NCBI RefSeq assembly: GCF_039525035.1 | Contig: NZ_BAAAHE010000001.1 | Coordinates: forward strand, 9,255 to 73,254 | Source: Sporichthya brevicatena | Lineage (GTDB): Bacteria; Actinomycetota; Actinomycetes; Sporichthyales; Sporichthyaceae | Reading direction: 5' to 3' | Length of the DNA: 64,000 bases | Part shown: positions 35,783 to 44,572 of the stretch, in pieces | How positions within the stretch are numbered: position 1 is the first letter of the stretch | Layout of the letters: each line of letters opens with the position of its first letter | The notes under the pieces: model-generated | What the model was told of the DNA's origin: nothing | What the model saw: the letters and a program-made list of their open reading frames with translations, nothing else | The model's database searches: none | Program-made: the position numbers and the translations under genes

Positions 35783-36879
35783 GCGGCCACCCCGAGCGCG
35801 AGCGAGTCGAGGAACCGGCCGCAGAGCCCGGCGAGGGGGCTGCGGCGTCCGATCCCCGGCGGTTCGCCCCAGTCCTGCCGCGCCGCGCGCCGCGGCTCCG
35901 GCCGGACGGCGCCGAGCAGCGGGATCCCGAGCGTGTTCGCGATGACCTCCGGCGCGAGGTCCGAGGGCGACGGGCCGCGGACGACGAGCCAGCGGTCGTT
36001 GGGCTGGTCGGCGAGCGTCGCGACCACGCGGCCCGCCGCGGCCACCGAGCGCACGTCGGCCGGCACCACGACCAGCACCGGACCGCCGGCCGCGAGCGCC
36101 GCCTCGACGGTGGGATCGGGATGACGCCGGGGCAGGTCGACGACGACCAGGTCATGGCCGCGCCGGGCCCCGGTAAGGGTCGCGGACAGGACCTCCGGCG
36201 GCACGTGCAGAACGCGCCCGCGGTCCCACGAGATCAGGCTCAGCGGCCCGAACCGCGGCACCGCCCGGGACAGCGCGGTGGCGGTGACGCGGCAGCGGGT
36301 GGCCGCGAGGTCGGGCCAGCGCAGCCCCTCGGCCTGCTCCTCCCCGAGCAGGAGGTCCAAGCCTCCGCCGAGCGGGTCGCCGTCGACGAGCGCGGTCCGG
36401 ACGTGCCGGCTCGCAGCGGTGACGGCGAGCGCGGCGGCGAGGGTGCTCGCGCCCGCACCGCCACGGCCGCCGAGGACGCAGACCACCCGGCCCGCCGCCT
36501 GCGGTCCGTCGATCGCGTCCGCCAACCGATCGGTCAGCCAACTCTCCCCGTCGGGCAGGAGCGCGACCTGCTCGGCCCGGAGCGCGAGCGCGGGCCGCCA
36601 CACCCCGGGATCGACCGGGTCGAAGCCGGCGACGACCACGCCCGGCCGCCGGGGCAGCTCCCGGCGCGCCGCCTCCGCCACCCGGTCGGCACCGACGAGG
36701 ACGAGCGGGGCGGAGCGCCACGACGCGACGGCCGCACCGACGTCGACGGCGACCTCGGGCTCACTGCCCGCCGCGGCGGCGAGGCGCAGCAGGTCCTCGA
36801 GGAGCAGCGGGTCCCCGGTGACGATCAGCGGCCGCGGGGCTGTCCCCGGCGGCGGTGGGACGGACGGGTCGAGCGACAT
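35779..36879 (-). CDS. TadZ/Ssd-like MinD-family ATPase (septum-site-determining)
   Basis: A 366-residue protein. A divergent receiver-like N-terminal domain (residues ~15-125, PLIVTGDPLLLEDLLRLAAA) is followed by a MinD/ParA domain with the deviant Walker A VLGGRGGAGAST at about residues 132-144 and VDGDPLGGGLDLLLG. The mycobacterial homologue (Ssd, Rv3660c) affects septation; CpaE/TadZ homologues localise the Tad machine at the pole. It is the first gene of the pilus operon. The gap to the HAD gene contains 6C RNA on this strand. Confidence 0.9.
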   Translation of the reverse strand: MSLDPSVPPPPGTAPRPLIVTGDPLLLEDLLRLAAAAGSEPEVAVDVGAAVASWRSAPLVLVGADRVAEAARRELPRRPGVVVAGFDPVDPGVWRPALALRAEQVALLPDGESWLTDRLADAIDGPQAAGRVVCVLGGRGGAGASTLAAALAVTAASRHVRTALVDGDPLGGGLDLLLGEEQAEGLRWPDLAATRCRVTATALSRAVPRFGPLSLISWDRGRVLHVPPEVLSATLTGARRGHDLVVVDLPRRHPDPTVEAALAAGGPVLVVVPADVRSVAAAGRVVATLADQPNDRWLVVRGPSPSDLAPEVIANTLGIPLLGAVRPEPRRAARQDWGEPPGIGRRSPLAGLCGRFLDSLALGVAA

Positions 36880-37015
36880 GCGGGCCTCCCCAGGTCGGTG
36901 CGTGGCACCACACCCTGGACCCCGGGACGGACCTCACCGGGGCGACCTGTGGAGAACTTCGGGGGTGTGCCGGCCTGTGGACAAGGGCCACCCCCGCGGC
37001 CGGAGAGACCGGGTT

Positions 37016-37095
37016 AAAAAGGACGGCCCCCGCCGGGGGGGAGAGCGGGGGCCGTCACCACAGTCCGACTCGGGGGGGAGGAGCCGAACCGGGAT
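37016..37095 (-). ncRNA. 6C small RNA
   Basis: On the minus strand two C-rich-loop hairpins follow each other. The first (37093-37067) has a CCCCCCC loop. The second (37057-37022) has the stem GACGGCCCCCG/CGGGGGCCGTC with another run of seven C, followed by CTTTTT. This is the signature of the actinobacterial 6C RNA. The locus is the same as in M. tuberculosis, where 6C (B11) lies between Rv3660c and Rv3661. The 5' end is approximate. 6C-type RNAs pair their C-rich loops with G-rich mRNA start regions. Confidence 0.88.
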
Positions 37096-37130
37096 AGGCA
37101 CGGTCATATCGACCGGCACCTCACATGGTG

Positions 37131-37143
37131 TACCCCCGGGGTA
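37131..37143. promoter_or_regulatory. Short palindrome in 6C / HAD divergent region
   Basis: TACCCC and GGGGTA flank a single C. It lies between the 6C RNA promoter side and the HAD-phosphatase gene. It could bind a regulator of either; no specific protein is assigned. Confidence 0.35.
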
Positions 37144-37209
37144 TGTCTCGTAAACAGTGGCCGGACGTGACTGCGTAAAAACTTCACCCGTCGACCTATC
37201 CTCGACGCC

Positions 37210-38037
37210 GTGTCCGAGCCCCTGTCCGATGTCTCGTCCCATCCGGTGCCCCGCGCCGCGGCCTTCTTCGATCTGGACAAGACCGTCATCGCGAAGTCGA
37301 GTGCGCTGGCGTTCTCGCGGCCCTTCTACCGAGGGGGTCTGATCAACCGTCGCGCGGTGCTACGCAGCGCCTACGCGCAGTTCGTGTACCTCGCCGGCGG
37401 CGCGGACGCCGACCAGATGGAGCGGATGCGCAAGTACCTCTCCTCGCTCTGCGTCGGGTGGGACGTCGCGCAGGTGCGGGAGATCATCGGCGAGACCTTG
37501 CACGACCTCATCGACCCACTGATCTACGACGAGGCGGCCGATCTCCTCGAGCAGCACCGGCTCGCCGGCCGGGACGTCGTCCTGGTGAGCACGTCCGGCT
37601 CGGAGGTCGTGGAGCCGATCGGGGAGCTGCTCGGGGCCGACCATGTGATCGCCACCCGAATGGCCGTCGGCGACGACGGTCGGTACACGGGCGAGATCGA
37701 GTTCTACGCCTACGGCGAGCACAAGGCGACGGCGATGCGCGAGTTCGCGCAGCGCCACAACATCGACCTCGACCGTTCCTACGCGTACTCCGACTCCGGC
37801 ACCGACGTCCCGATGCTCGAGGCGGTCGGGCACCCGCACGCCGTCAACGCGGACCGCGCGCTCCGCAAGGAGGCCGCCGCCCGCGGCTGGCCCGTCCTGG
37901 TGTTCAGCAAGCCGGTGTCGATGCGCAGCCGGATGCCCTCGATCCCCCGTCCGTCGCGGTCGGTCGTCGCCGCCACCGCCGTCGCCGCGGGTGCGGCGGC
38001 CGCGGCCGCCGTGCTCTGGGTCAGCCGTCGCGCCTGA
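37210..38037 (+). CDS. HAD-IB family phosphatase (SerB-like, Rv3661 type)
   Basis: A 275-residue HAD hydrolase: nucleophile motif AFFDLDKTVIAKSS (two Asp), motif II VSTSGSE, Lys of motif III in YGEHKATAMREFA and motif IV YSDSGTDVPMLEAVGHPHAVN. The HAD-IB subgroup includes phosphoserine phosphatase and similar enzymes; the natural substrate of this conserved actinobacterial orthologue is not known. The C-terminal 30 residues form a hydrophobic helix (TAVAAGAAAAAAVLWV), so it is probably tail-anchored. GTG start at 37210. A 17-bp hairpin (CGCGAAC-GAT-GTTCGCG, 38055-38071) lies just after the stop. Confidence 0.9.
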   Translation: MSEPLSDVSSHPVPRAAAFFDLDKTVIAKSSALAFSRPFYRGGLINRRAVLRSAYAQFVYLAGGADADQMERMRKYLSSLCVGWDVAQVREIIGETLHDLIDPLIYDEAADLLEQHRLAGRDVVLVSTSGSEVVEPIGELLGADHVIATRMAVGDDGRYTGEIEFYAYGEHKATAMREFAQRHNIDLDRSYAYSDSGTDVPMLEAVGHPHAVNADRALRKEAAARGWPVLVFSKPVSMRSRMPSIPRPSRSVVAATAVAAGAAAAAAVLWVSRRA

Positions 38038-38179
38038 GCCGGACCCAGCGATTCCGCGAACGATGTTCGCGACCGCCACGACAAATCGGACACCGCGGCA
38101 ACTTCACCCGCGCCACGCCGGGATCCTTTGCAAAGAAGGAAAGTTCACCCTTCCGTCCGGGCGCAGATAGGGGTAGACC

Positions 38180-38392
38180 TGAACTCGATGGAGTTGGACC
38201 GGGCACCGGTCGCGCGACGGGTCCGACCCGATTTCATCGAGCGCCACTCGGGTACCCACGCGGCGACCTGCCCATGTACGGGCCGCCGAGACAGGCTGGT
38301 CCTGGTCCGGCGATTTCGGAACTGCACGCTTGGTAGCCCGTTTCGACGCACCCTTCGCGACGGCGCCTCTGGAGACAGGGGCGCCGTTCGCA
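38180..38392 (+). ncRNA. Ms1 / 6S-like small RNA
   Basis: This 421-bp gap has no convincing gene. It occupies the position of the RNAP-core-binding RNA Ms1 (MTS2823) in mycobacteria, between Rv3661 and Rv3662c, and of the 6S-like RNA in Streptomyces. The sequence can form a long rod: CTCGATG (38184-38190) pairs with CATCGAG (38235-38241), with an inner GGACC/GGTCC pair. It ends in a strong hairpin, GACGGCGCC/GGCGCCGTT, at about 38357-38388. A TTCCGT/TAGACC promoter-like pair with 17-bp spacing sits at 38151-38179. Ends are approximate. Ms1 binds core RNA polymerase in stationary phase. Confidence 0.72.
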
Positions 38393-38458
38393 TGTTCGTT
38401 GCCACGTCTACCACCTGACGAACCATCAGTAAGTTACGGCCGGTCCACTGAAAAGCTC

Positions 38459-39217
38459 TCAGCCGTGCGCGAGACACACCTGGAGAGCGTCTCCGGCACC
38501 GATCTCGAGCGCACGGGCGCAGTGCACGACCCAGCTCGCCACACCCTCGGCCGTGCCGGACGAGTACCCCGCCGCCGCGATCTGATACTCCGTCAGACCA
38601 AGCTCGACGTGACCGACCTCGGGCGCCACGACACCGCCTGCGTCGAGGCCGCGCTGGATGAGCAGACAGCGGGCCGCGGCCCGCGCGACGAGACCCGACC
38701 ACGGGCCGAAGGCCTCGGTCGTGAGCACCTCGGCGTGGACGATCGCGGCGACCACGATCGCCGGCGCACGGGTGGGTGAGGTCAGCGCGTCGGCGAGGAC
38801 GTCCAGCCGCGCCGCGGCCTCCGCGGTGGCCGGTCGGCCGAGCGACTCGGGCGGGACGTCGACGTCCGCCGCGGCGACCGCGTGCAGCCGGGCGAGGGCC
38901 TGCAACGGCGCCTTCTCCCACACCGGCGCGACGAGACCGATCTCGGTCGACAGCCGGACGGCGCCACGCGCGACCGAGCCGGCCACCGGATCGCTCAACG
39001 CCGAGCCGGAGCGGAGGTCGTCCTCGCTCACGTCGACGCCGGCGAGCGCGGCCGAGGCCCGCGCTCCGCGCAGCGCGGTCACGGCCACGACCTCGGGGCC
39101 GCGCAGTTTGAGGGCGGGCAGGCCGGCGAGGCGGTCCACCGCGGCCCGGGCACGGAGGCCGGGCTCGGCGAGGCCGGGGAGGGCTGCGACTGCTGCGAAC
39201 GGGTCGGGCGTGGACAC
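38459..39217 (-). CDS. Conserved actinobacterial protein of unknown function (Rv3662c-like)
   Basis: A 252-residue soluble, alanine-rich helical protein with no signal. Segments like LRGPEVVAVTALRGARASAAL and VVAAIVHAEVLTTEAFGPWSGLVARAA suggest an all-alpha, possibly Fic-like helical core, but no Fic HPF motif is present. The position next to Ms1 and the HAD gene matches M. tuberculosis Rv3662c and the Streptomyces homologue, which has been loosely called an oxidoreductase with no supporting motif that I can see. Function unknown. Confidence 0.75.
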   Translation of the reverse strand: MSTPDPFAAVAALPGLAEPGLRARAAVDRLAGLPALKLRGPEVVAVTALRGARASAALAGVDVSEDDLRSGSALSDPVAGSVARGAVRLSTEIGLVAPVWEKAPLQALARLHAVAAADVDVPPESLGRPATAEAAARLDVLADALTSPTRAPAIVVAAIVHAEVLTTEAFGPWSGLVARAAARCLLIQRGLDAGGVVAPEVGHVELGLTEYQIAAAGYSSGTAEGVASWVVHCARALEIGAGDALQVCLAHG

Positions 39218-39326
39218 GAGCGGTCACGCTAGCGGGCGTGCGAGCACGCCTGACGTGCCCACCTTCGATGGGAGCCCGCGCGGCGCAAGCTGACGCGGGA
39301 GTGTCGGCCAAATTAGATTCAGCTCC

Positions 39327-40505
39327 GTGGGCGACCTGACGGGTGCTCTGACGCTCGCCATCGCCGCAGCGGCGGTCGCGGTGGCGGTGCTCGGCCTGCG
39401 CCGCTTCAACTGGTGGCGGCCCGACCTCGGCACGACGGCCGACCGCGCGTCCTACGAGACCCTGCACCTCGCGTCGCTCGCCGCCCCTGCGCTGCGCGGC
39501 GGTCTCACGCAGGCCGGCACCACCCGAGCGATCAAGCACCTGCGGGCCCTGCTCGGCTCGCGGGCGGTCGCGATCACCGACGGGCAGCGACTGCTCGCCT
39601 GGGACGGCGCCGCCCAGGACTCCCTCGGCAGCTTCGCCGTCGAGCACGCCCAGGCGGTCATGGACACCGGCCGCAGCCAGGTGCTGATGGCGTCGTGCCC
39701 GAACAGCGAGCCGATCCGTGAGGTCGTCGTCACGCCCCTGGTCTCGGGCACCACCGTCATCGGCACCCTCGCGGCCTACGTCGACTCCAGCTCGGCCAAC
39801 CTGATCCGCGCCGTCGACGAGGTCGGCAGCTGGGTGTCCGGGCAGCTCGAGCTCTCCGAGCTCGACGCGACCCGCACCCGCGTCGCCGAGGCAGAGGTCC
39901 GGGCGCTGCGCGCGCAGATCTCGCCGCACTTCATCTACAACTCGCTGAACGCGATCGCCTCGTTCGTGCGGACCGACCCGGACCGGGCCCGCGAACTGCT
40001 CCTGGAGTTCGCCGACTTCACCCGCTACACGTTCCGCCGGGCGGGCGACTTCACGACGCTCGCCGACGAACTGCGCGCGATCAACGGTTACCTGCTGCTG
40101 GAGCGGGCACGATTCGGCGAGCGGCTCAACGTCACCCTGCGGGTCGCGCCCGAGGTCCTCCCGGTCTCCATCCCGTTCCTGTGCCTGCAGCCGCTGGTGG
40201 AGAACGCCGTCCGCCACGGGCTGGAGACGAAGAACGGACAGGGAACGGTGACGATCCTCGCCGAGGACGCGGGCGCCCACTGTTTGATCAGCGTCGAGGA
40301 CGACGGGGTGGGCATGGCACCCGAGCGTGTTCGTGAGGCTCTGTCCGGCGAACCGGGGTCCGACCACGTCGGTCTCGGCAACGTCGACGAACGACTGCGT
40401 ACCATCTTCGGCGACGCCTACGGCCTGACGGTGGCGACTGCGCCCGGCGCGGGAACCAAGGTCAGTCTTCGGGTGCCCAAGTTCCAGCCGGGAGTGCATG
40501 CGTGA
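39327..40505 (+). CDS. LytS-like sensor histidine kinase
   Basis: A 392-residue kinase: one N-terminal helix (LTLAIAAAAVAVAVLGLRRF), a GAF-like domain (residues ~45-180) and a LytS/YehU-type His_kinase domain with the phosphorylated histidine in QISPHFIYNSLNAIASF. The GHKL ATPase N-box is CLQPLVENAVRHGL and the G boxes are DDGVGMAP and GLGNVDERL. It overlaps the LytTR regulator by 4 bp. Having few membrane helices, it probably senses through GAF or through a partner, such as the symporter encoded in the same operon. Confidence 0.9.
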   Translation: MGDLTGALTLAIAAAAVAVAVLGLRRFNWWRPDLGTTADRASYETLHLASLAAPALRGGLTQAGTTRAIKHLRALLGSRAVAITDGQRLLAWDGAAQDSLGSFAVEHAQAVMDTGRSQVLMASCPNSEPIREVVVTPLVSGTTVIGTLAAYVDSSSANLIRAVDEVGSWVSGQLELSELDATRTRVAEAEVRALRAQISPHFIYNSLNAIASFVRTDPDRARELLLEFADFTRYTFRRAGDFTTLADELRAINGYLLLERARFGERLNVTLRVAPEVLPVSIPFLCLQPLVENAVRHGLETKNGQGTVTILAEDAGAHCLISVEDDGVGMAPERVREALSGEPGSDHVGLGNVDERLRTIFGDAYGLTVATAPGAGTKVSLRVPKFQPGVHA

Positions 40506-41326
40506 CCACCGACGCCAGTGGCGACCGCAAGCTGACCGTGCTCGCCGTCGACGACGAGGCACCCGCCTTGTCCGAGCTCGTGTATCTGTTGCGGCAGGAC
40601 CCGCACATCGGCACGGTGCTCTCGGCCGACAGCGGGGCGGAAGCGCTGCGGCAGCTCGGCCTGCACACGATCGACGGCATCTTCATGGACATCCGGATGC
40701 CCGGGCTGTCCGGTGTCGAGCTGGCCACCGTGCTCGCCCAGTTCCGCAACCCGCCGCCGATCGTGTTCGTGACCGCGTTCGACTCGCACGCGGTCGACGC
40801 GTTCGAGCTCAAGGCCGTCGACTACGTCCTCAAGCCGGCGCGCCCCGAGCGGCTCGCCGAGGCCGTGCGACGGCTCGTCGCTCGGGTCGACTCCGCGAAC
40901 GCCCCGGCCGCCCCGGCACCGGCCGCGACCCCCGCCACGCCCGACGACGAGACGATCCCGGTCGAGCTCGGCGGCGTCACGCGGTTCATCTCGCGCAGCG
41001 ACGTCCGTTACGTGGAGTCGCACGGCGACTACGCGCGCCTGCACACCTCCGACGCGACCCACCTGGTCCGCGTCCCGATGGCGACGCTCGAGGAGCGCTG
41101 GCGCGACGCGGGCTTCATCCGCATCCACCGCAGCTACCTGGTCTCCCTCGCGCACGTCACCGAGGTCCGCCTCGCGACGGGCCGCTCCAGCGTCGTCCTC
41201 GGCAACGAGGAGCTGACGGTGAGTCGGCGTCACACCCGCGACCTGCGAGAGGTTCTCGTCCGTCGGTCCCGTCCGACGTCCTCGTCCAACAACACCCCCG
41301 CCGAACGTCCTGAGGCGCGCGAGTGA
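40502..41326 (+). CDS. LytTR-family response regulator
   Basis: A 274-residue regulator: receiver domain with acidic pocket AVDDEAPAL, phosphoacceptor Asp in GIFMDIRMPGLSG, TAFDSHAVDAFELKAVDYVLKP; a Pro/Ala linker; and a C-terminal LytTR DNA-binding domain (ISRSDVRYVESHGDYARLHT, FIRIHRSYLVSLAHV). It overlaps the next small membrane gene by 4 bp. It likely activates the symporter operon in answer to an extracellular carboxylate, by analogy with BtsSR/YpdAB systems that control pyruvate uptake. Confidence 0.93.
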   Translation: MTTDASGDRKLTVLAVDDEAPALSELVYLLRQDPHIGTVLSADSGAEALRQLGLHTIDGIFMDIRMPGLSGVELATVLAQFRNPPPIVFVTAFDSHAVDAFELKAVDYVLKPARPERLAEAVRRLVARVDSANAPAAPAPAATPATPDDETIPVELGGVTRFISRSDVRYVESHGDYARLHTSDATHLVRVPMATLEERWRDAGFIRIHRSYLVSLAHVTEVRLATGRSSVVLGNEELTVSRRHTRDLREVLVRRSRPTSSSNNTPAERPEARE

Positions 41327-41694
41327 ACGAGGTCGACAAGTCCGGGCGCGTCGTCGTCACCAGCCCGCGTGCCCGCGTCACCGGCCCGGTCCAGCGCGCC
41401 CTCGACCTCGACGAGCAGACGACCGTCGGTGAGGTGTACCTCCGGTCGTTGATGCGCACGCAGCTCGGTCTCGCCCTGACGGTGTGTCTCGGTGTGCTGG
41501 TCGTCGTCGCCGGACTCCCGCTGCTGTTCGAGCTCTGGCCGGCCACCCGTAGCGCGCGGGTGTTCGGACTCGGCGTGCCCTGGTTGGCTCTCGGCTTCCT
41601 CGCCTACCCGGCCCTGATCCTCGGCGGCTGGGCGTACGTGCGCGCGGCCGAACGCAACGAGCGTCAGTTCGCCGACCTGGTCGAGCGCCGTTGA
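41323..41694 (+). CDS. Small membrane protein of the symporter module (DUF485-like)
   Basis: A 123-residue protein with two helices (residues ~46-66 and ~88-107). The N-terminal half is basic and hydrophilic. Its position directly before a sodium:solute symporter matches that of DUF485 proteins beside acetate symporters, such as the one at 48321-48674. The start GTG overlaps the response regulator stop. Confidence 0.75.
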   Translation: MNEVDKSGRVVVTSPRARVTGPVQRALDLDEQTTVGEVYLRSLMRTQLGLALTVCLGVLVVVAGLPLLFELWPATRSARVFGLGVPWLALGFLAYPALILGGWAYVRAAERNERQFADLVERR

Positions 41695-41707
41695 AGGCTC
41701 GGCGTCC

Positions 41708-43435
41708 GTGAACGAGACGTACGGCATCGCAGCGATCTCGCTCGTCGCCGCGCTCACCGTCGTCATCGGTGCGTTCGGGCTCCGGATCTCCCGCACCACG
41801 TCGGACTTCTACGTCGCGTCCCGCACGGTCTCCCCGCTGTGGAACGCCTCCGCGATCGGCGGTGAGTACCTGTCCGCGGCGTCGTTCCTCGGCGTCGCCG
41901 GGTTGATCCTCGCCTACGGGGCCGACCTGCTCTGGTTGCCGGTCGGGTTCACCGGCGGGTACCTGATGATGCTGGTGCTCGTCGCGGCACCGCTGCGCCG
42001 CTCCGGGGCGTACACGCTCCCCGACTTCGCGGAGCTGCGGCTGAGCTCGACCCGCCTGCGGATGATCGCCAGCGTGCTCGTCGTCGGCATCTGCTGGCTC
42101 TACCTGATGCCGCAGTTCCAGGGCGCGGGCCTGACCCTGCGGACGGTCACCGGCGCACCGCGTTGGGTCGGCGAGGTCATCGTCGCGGTCGTCGTCGTCA
42201 CCGCGGTCGCCGCCGGCGGCATGCGCTCGATCACCTTCGTCCAGGCGTTCCAGTACTGGCTGAAGGTGACGGCGATCCTGCTGCCCGCCGCCTTCCTGTT
42301 CCTGTCCTGGCACTCCGACGGCTCCCCGCCGCTGACCCGCGACTCGCAGCCGCGCTTCGCCGAGGCCACCACGGTCACCGTGGCGGAGGACCTGCGCATC
42401 GTCGTCACCCAGCCGGTCGTCCCGCGGGTGACCGGGGTCGTCGACGGTCAGCGCTACATCGGCGGCGTCGCCGTCCTCGCCCCGGGCACGCACACCGTCA
42501 CGAAGGGCACGCGGCTGGACTTCGCGGCCGACGCCCCGGTGCCGGTGCAGGAGGACCTGCCCACCGCCACCGACAAGCGCTGGTCCGAACCGCTGACCGA
42601 GGGGCGGGAGCACTCGCTCTACGCGACCTACTCCCTGATCATCGCCACGATGCTCGGCACGATGGGGTTGCCGCACATCCTCGTGCGCTTCTACACGAAC
42701 CCCGACGGCGGCGCCGCGCGACGCACGACGCTCGCGGTCCTGGCGCTGCTCGGGCTGTTCTACCTGGGCCCGACGCTGTTCGGGGCGCTCGGCCGGATCT
42801 ACGCTCCCGACCTGCTGCTGACCGGACGGGTGGACTCCGTCGTCCTCGAGCTGCCCTCACGCATGATCGGCGGGGTCGCGGGCGACCTGTTGTTCGCGCT
42901 CGTCACCGCGGGCGCGTTCGCCGCGTTCCTGTCCACCGCCGCCGGCCTGACCCTGTCCGCGGCCGCCGTGCTGTCCCAGGACGTGTTCCGCAGCGGTTCC
43001 GTGCGCACCTTCCAGCTCTCCGCACTCCCCGCCACCCTGGTGCCGCTGGGCTTCGCCCTGCTCGCCGGCGGCATCCCGGTCGGCGACGCGGTCGGCCTGG
43101 CGTTCGCCGTCGCCGCCTCGACGTTCTGCCCGCTGCTCGTCCTCGGGGTGTGGTGGCGCCGGCTGTCCACCGTCGGCGCGGCCGCCGGGATGATCGTCGG
43201 CGGCGCCCTCGCCGGCGTCGCGGTGCTCGCGACCGTCATCGGCGGCCCGTACGACGGCTGGACCGGCGCCCTGCTCGCTCAGCCGGCCGCGCTCACGGTC
43301 CCGATCGCGTTCGTCGTGATGATCGTGGTCTCGCTCCTGACCCCGAGTCATGTCCCGTCGAACGTGCACCGCATCATGGTCCGCCTGCACGTGCCGGAGG
43401 GCCTGGGCCAGGAGCGCAGCGACTTCCGCCGCTGA
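41708..43435 (+). CDS. Sodium:solute (cation/acetate-type) symporter
   Basis: A 575-residue SSS-family transporter of ActP/MctC type with ~13 helices. The typical GGEYLSAASFLGVAG and GTMGLPHILVRFYTNPDG segments and sodium-site region AFAAFLSTAAGLTLSAAAVLSQD are present. Between helices near residues 205-295 it has an extra ~90-residue extracytoplasmic part (TRDSQPRFAEATT through PTATDKRW) that the second symporter in this window lacks. It ends a four-gene operon with a LytS/LytTR pair, so uptake of its substrate (acetate or another short carboxylate) is probably induced by that system. Confidence 0.9.
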   Translation: MNETYGIAAISLVAALTVVIGAFGLRISRTTSDFYVASRTVSPLWNASAIGGEYLSAASFLGVAGLILAYGADLLWLPVGFTGGYLMMLVLVAAPLRRSGAYTLPDFAELRLSSTRLRMIASVLVVGICWLYLMPQFQGAGLTLRTVTGAPRWVGEVIVAVVVVTAVAAGGMRSITFVQAFQYWLKVTAILLPAAFLFLSWHSDGSPPLTRDSQPRFAEATTVTVAEDLRIVVTQPVVPRVTGVVDGQRYIGGVAVLAPGTHTVTKGTRLDFAADAPVPVQEDLPTATDKRWSEPLTEGREHSLYATYSLIIATMLGTMGLPHILVRFYTNPDGGAARRTTLAVLALLGLFYLGPTLFGALGRIYAPDLLLTGRVDSVVLELPSRMIGGVAGDLLFALVTAGAFAAFLSTAAGLTLSAAAVLSQDVFRSGSVRTFQLSALPATLVPLGFALLAGGIPVGDAVGLAFAVAASTFCPLLVLGVWWRRLSTVGAAAGMIVGGALAGVAVLATVIGGPYDGWTGALLAQPAALTVPIAFVVMIVVSLLTPSHVPSNVHRIMVRLHVPEGLGQERSDFRR

Positions 43436-43469
43436 TCCCGCCCGTGACGACCCGGCGGTTGACGAACCG

Positions 43470-44126
43470 TCAGAGCTTGCGAGCCACCGTGAGGCCGTCG
43501 GCCACCGGGAGCAGCACGGCCTCGACCCGCTCGTCGGCGAGGACCGCGTCGTTGAACGCGCGCAGCGCCTCGGTGTCGCCGTCGGTGACCGCCGGGTCGA
43601 CGACCTTGCCCGACCACAACGTGTTGTCGACGAGGACGAGGCCGCCGGGCCGCAACCGCGGCACGATCTCGCCCCAGTAGCCCGCGTAGCCCTGCTTGTC
43701 GGCGTCGATGAAGGCGAGGTCGATCGACGCCTCGGCCGGCAGCGCGCGCAGCGTCTCGATGGCCGGCGCGATGCGCAGGTCGATCCGCTCCGTGACGCCC
43801 GCGCGGTCCCAGTACCTCCGCGCCGTCGCGGTGTACTCCTCGCTGACGTCGCAGCACAGCAGGCGACCGCCCGGTTCGAGGGCGCGGGCGAGACAGATCG
43901 ACGAGTAACCGGTGAACGTGCCGACCTCGACCGCGAACCGGACGCCGACGAGCCGCGCGAGCAGGCCGAGGAACGCACCCTGGTCGGGCGAGATCTGCAT
44001 GCTCGAGATTCCACCCATCGCCGCGGTCTCGGCCGCGAGGTCGCGCAGGACGTCGTCCGGTGCCGGGGCGTGCGCGGCGACGTAGTCGAAGACCTCGGGA
44101 GCGAGCAGCGGAGAGCGTGGTGACAT
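43470..44126 (-). CDS. Class I SAM-dependent O-methyltransferase
   Basis: A 218-residue protein of the O-methyltransferase family 3 (CCoAOMT/COMT-like): AEVGTF/VEVGTFTGYSSICLARAL (SAM-binding motif I), CCDVSEEYTATARRYW and FIDADKQGYAGYW (metal-binding Asp) with LVLVDNTLWSGKV. These enzymes need a divalent cation and methylate catechol-like or hydroxamate substrates. ATG 44126 is used; a TTG three codons upstream is possible. It has no clear operon partner and converges on the symporter gene. Confidence 0.92.
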   Translation of the reverse strand: MSPRSPLLAPEVFDYVAAHAPAPDDVLRDLAAETAAMGGISSMQISPDQGAFLGLLARLVGVRFAVEVGTFTGYSSICLARALEPGGRLLCCDVSEEYTATARRYWDRAGVTERIDLRIAPAIETLRALPAEASIDLAFIDADKQGYAGYWGEIVPRLRPGGLVLVDNTLWSGKVVDPAVTDGDTEALRAFNDAVLADERVEAVLLPVADGLTVARKL

Positions 44127-44136
44127 GCCCGCCAAA

Positions 44137-44565
44137 CTATCCGCGGTCGGCAGGTCCGGGTGGGGCCGGGGGCGGTGGCGACACGGGGGGTTGGTCGGCG
44201 TGCTCGAGGATGTGGAGCTGCAGCTCGGCGACGAGCCGGTCGGTCGGGTCCTTGAGGTCCAGACCGGTCAGTTCCTGCATCCTCCGCAGCCGGTAGCGGA
44301 GGGTGTTCGGATGCAGCAGCAACGCCTCGGCGGCCTTGGGCACGTCACCGGCGTGGTCGAAGAACGCACGCAGGGAGCGGATGTAGTCCGACCGCCCTGC
44401 CGAGTCCATCCGACGCAGTGTGGCGACCGGGCCACCCAGCAGCTCCGGACGTTCGGCCGCGATCGATCGGATCAGTCCGAGGATCGGGTGGCCGGCGTCG
44501 GAGGTGCCGGTACGGGCCGAGGCGTGCGGGGGCGTCTCCTCACGCCCCCGCACGGTGTCTTCCAT
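44137..44565 (-). CDS. PucR-type C-terminal HTH regulator
   Basis: A ~142-residue protein (148 if GTG 44583 is used) whose core is the PucR/CdaR C-terminal HTH: DVPKAAEALLLHPNTLRYRL-RRMQELTGLDL. No GGDEF-like or sensor domain precedes it, so it is a truncated-type family member. It begins just after acs and may be translated from the same message. It is likely to control acetate or purine-type catabolism genes, perhaps acs itself; this is inferred from position. Confidence 0.8.
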   Translation of the reverse strand: MEDTVRGREETPPHASARTGTSDAGHPILGLIRSIAAERPELLGGPVATLRRMDSAGRSDYIRSLRAFFDHAGDVPKAAEALLLHPNTLRYRLRRMQELTGLDLKDPTDRLVAELQLHILEHADQPPVSPPPPAPPGPADRG

Positions 44566-44572
44566 GGTCGGC

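Noticed and set aside
38055-38071. CGCGAAC-GAT-GTTCGCG as a LexA box
   Set aside because: Spacing is three bases rather than the four of the actinobacterial SOS box, and it follows a gene end, so a hairpin after the HAD gene is more likely.
38128-38418. 96-codon plus-strand frame in the Ms1 gap
   Set aside because: No ribosome site, atypical composition and it overlaps the predicted structured RNA.
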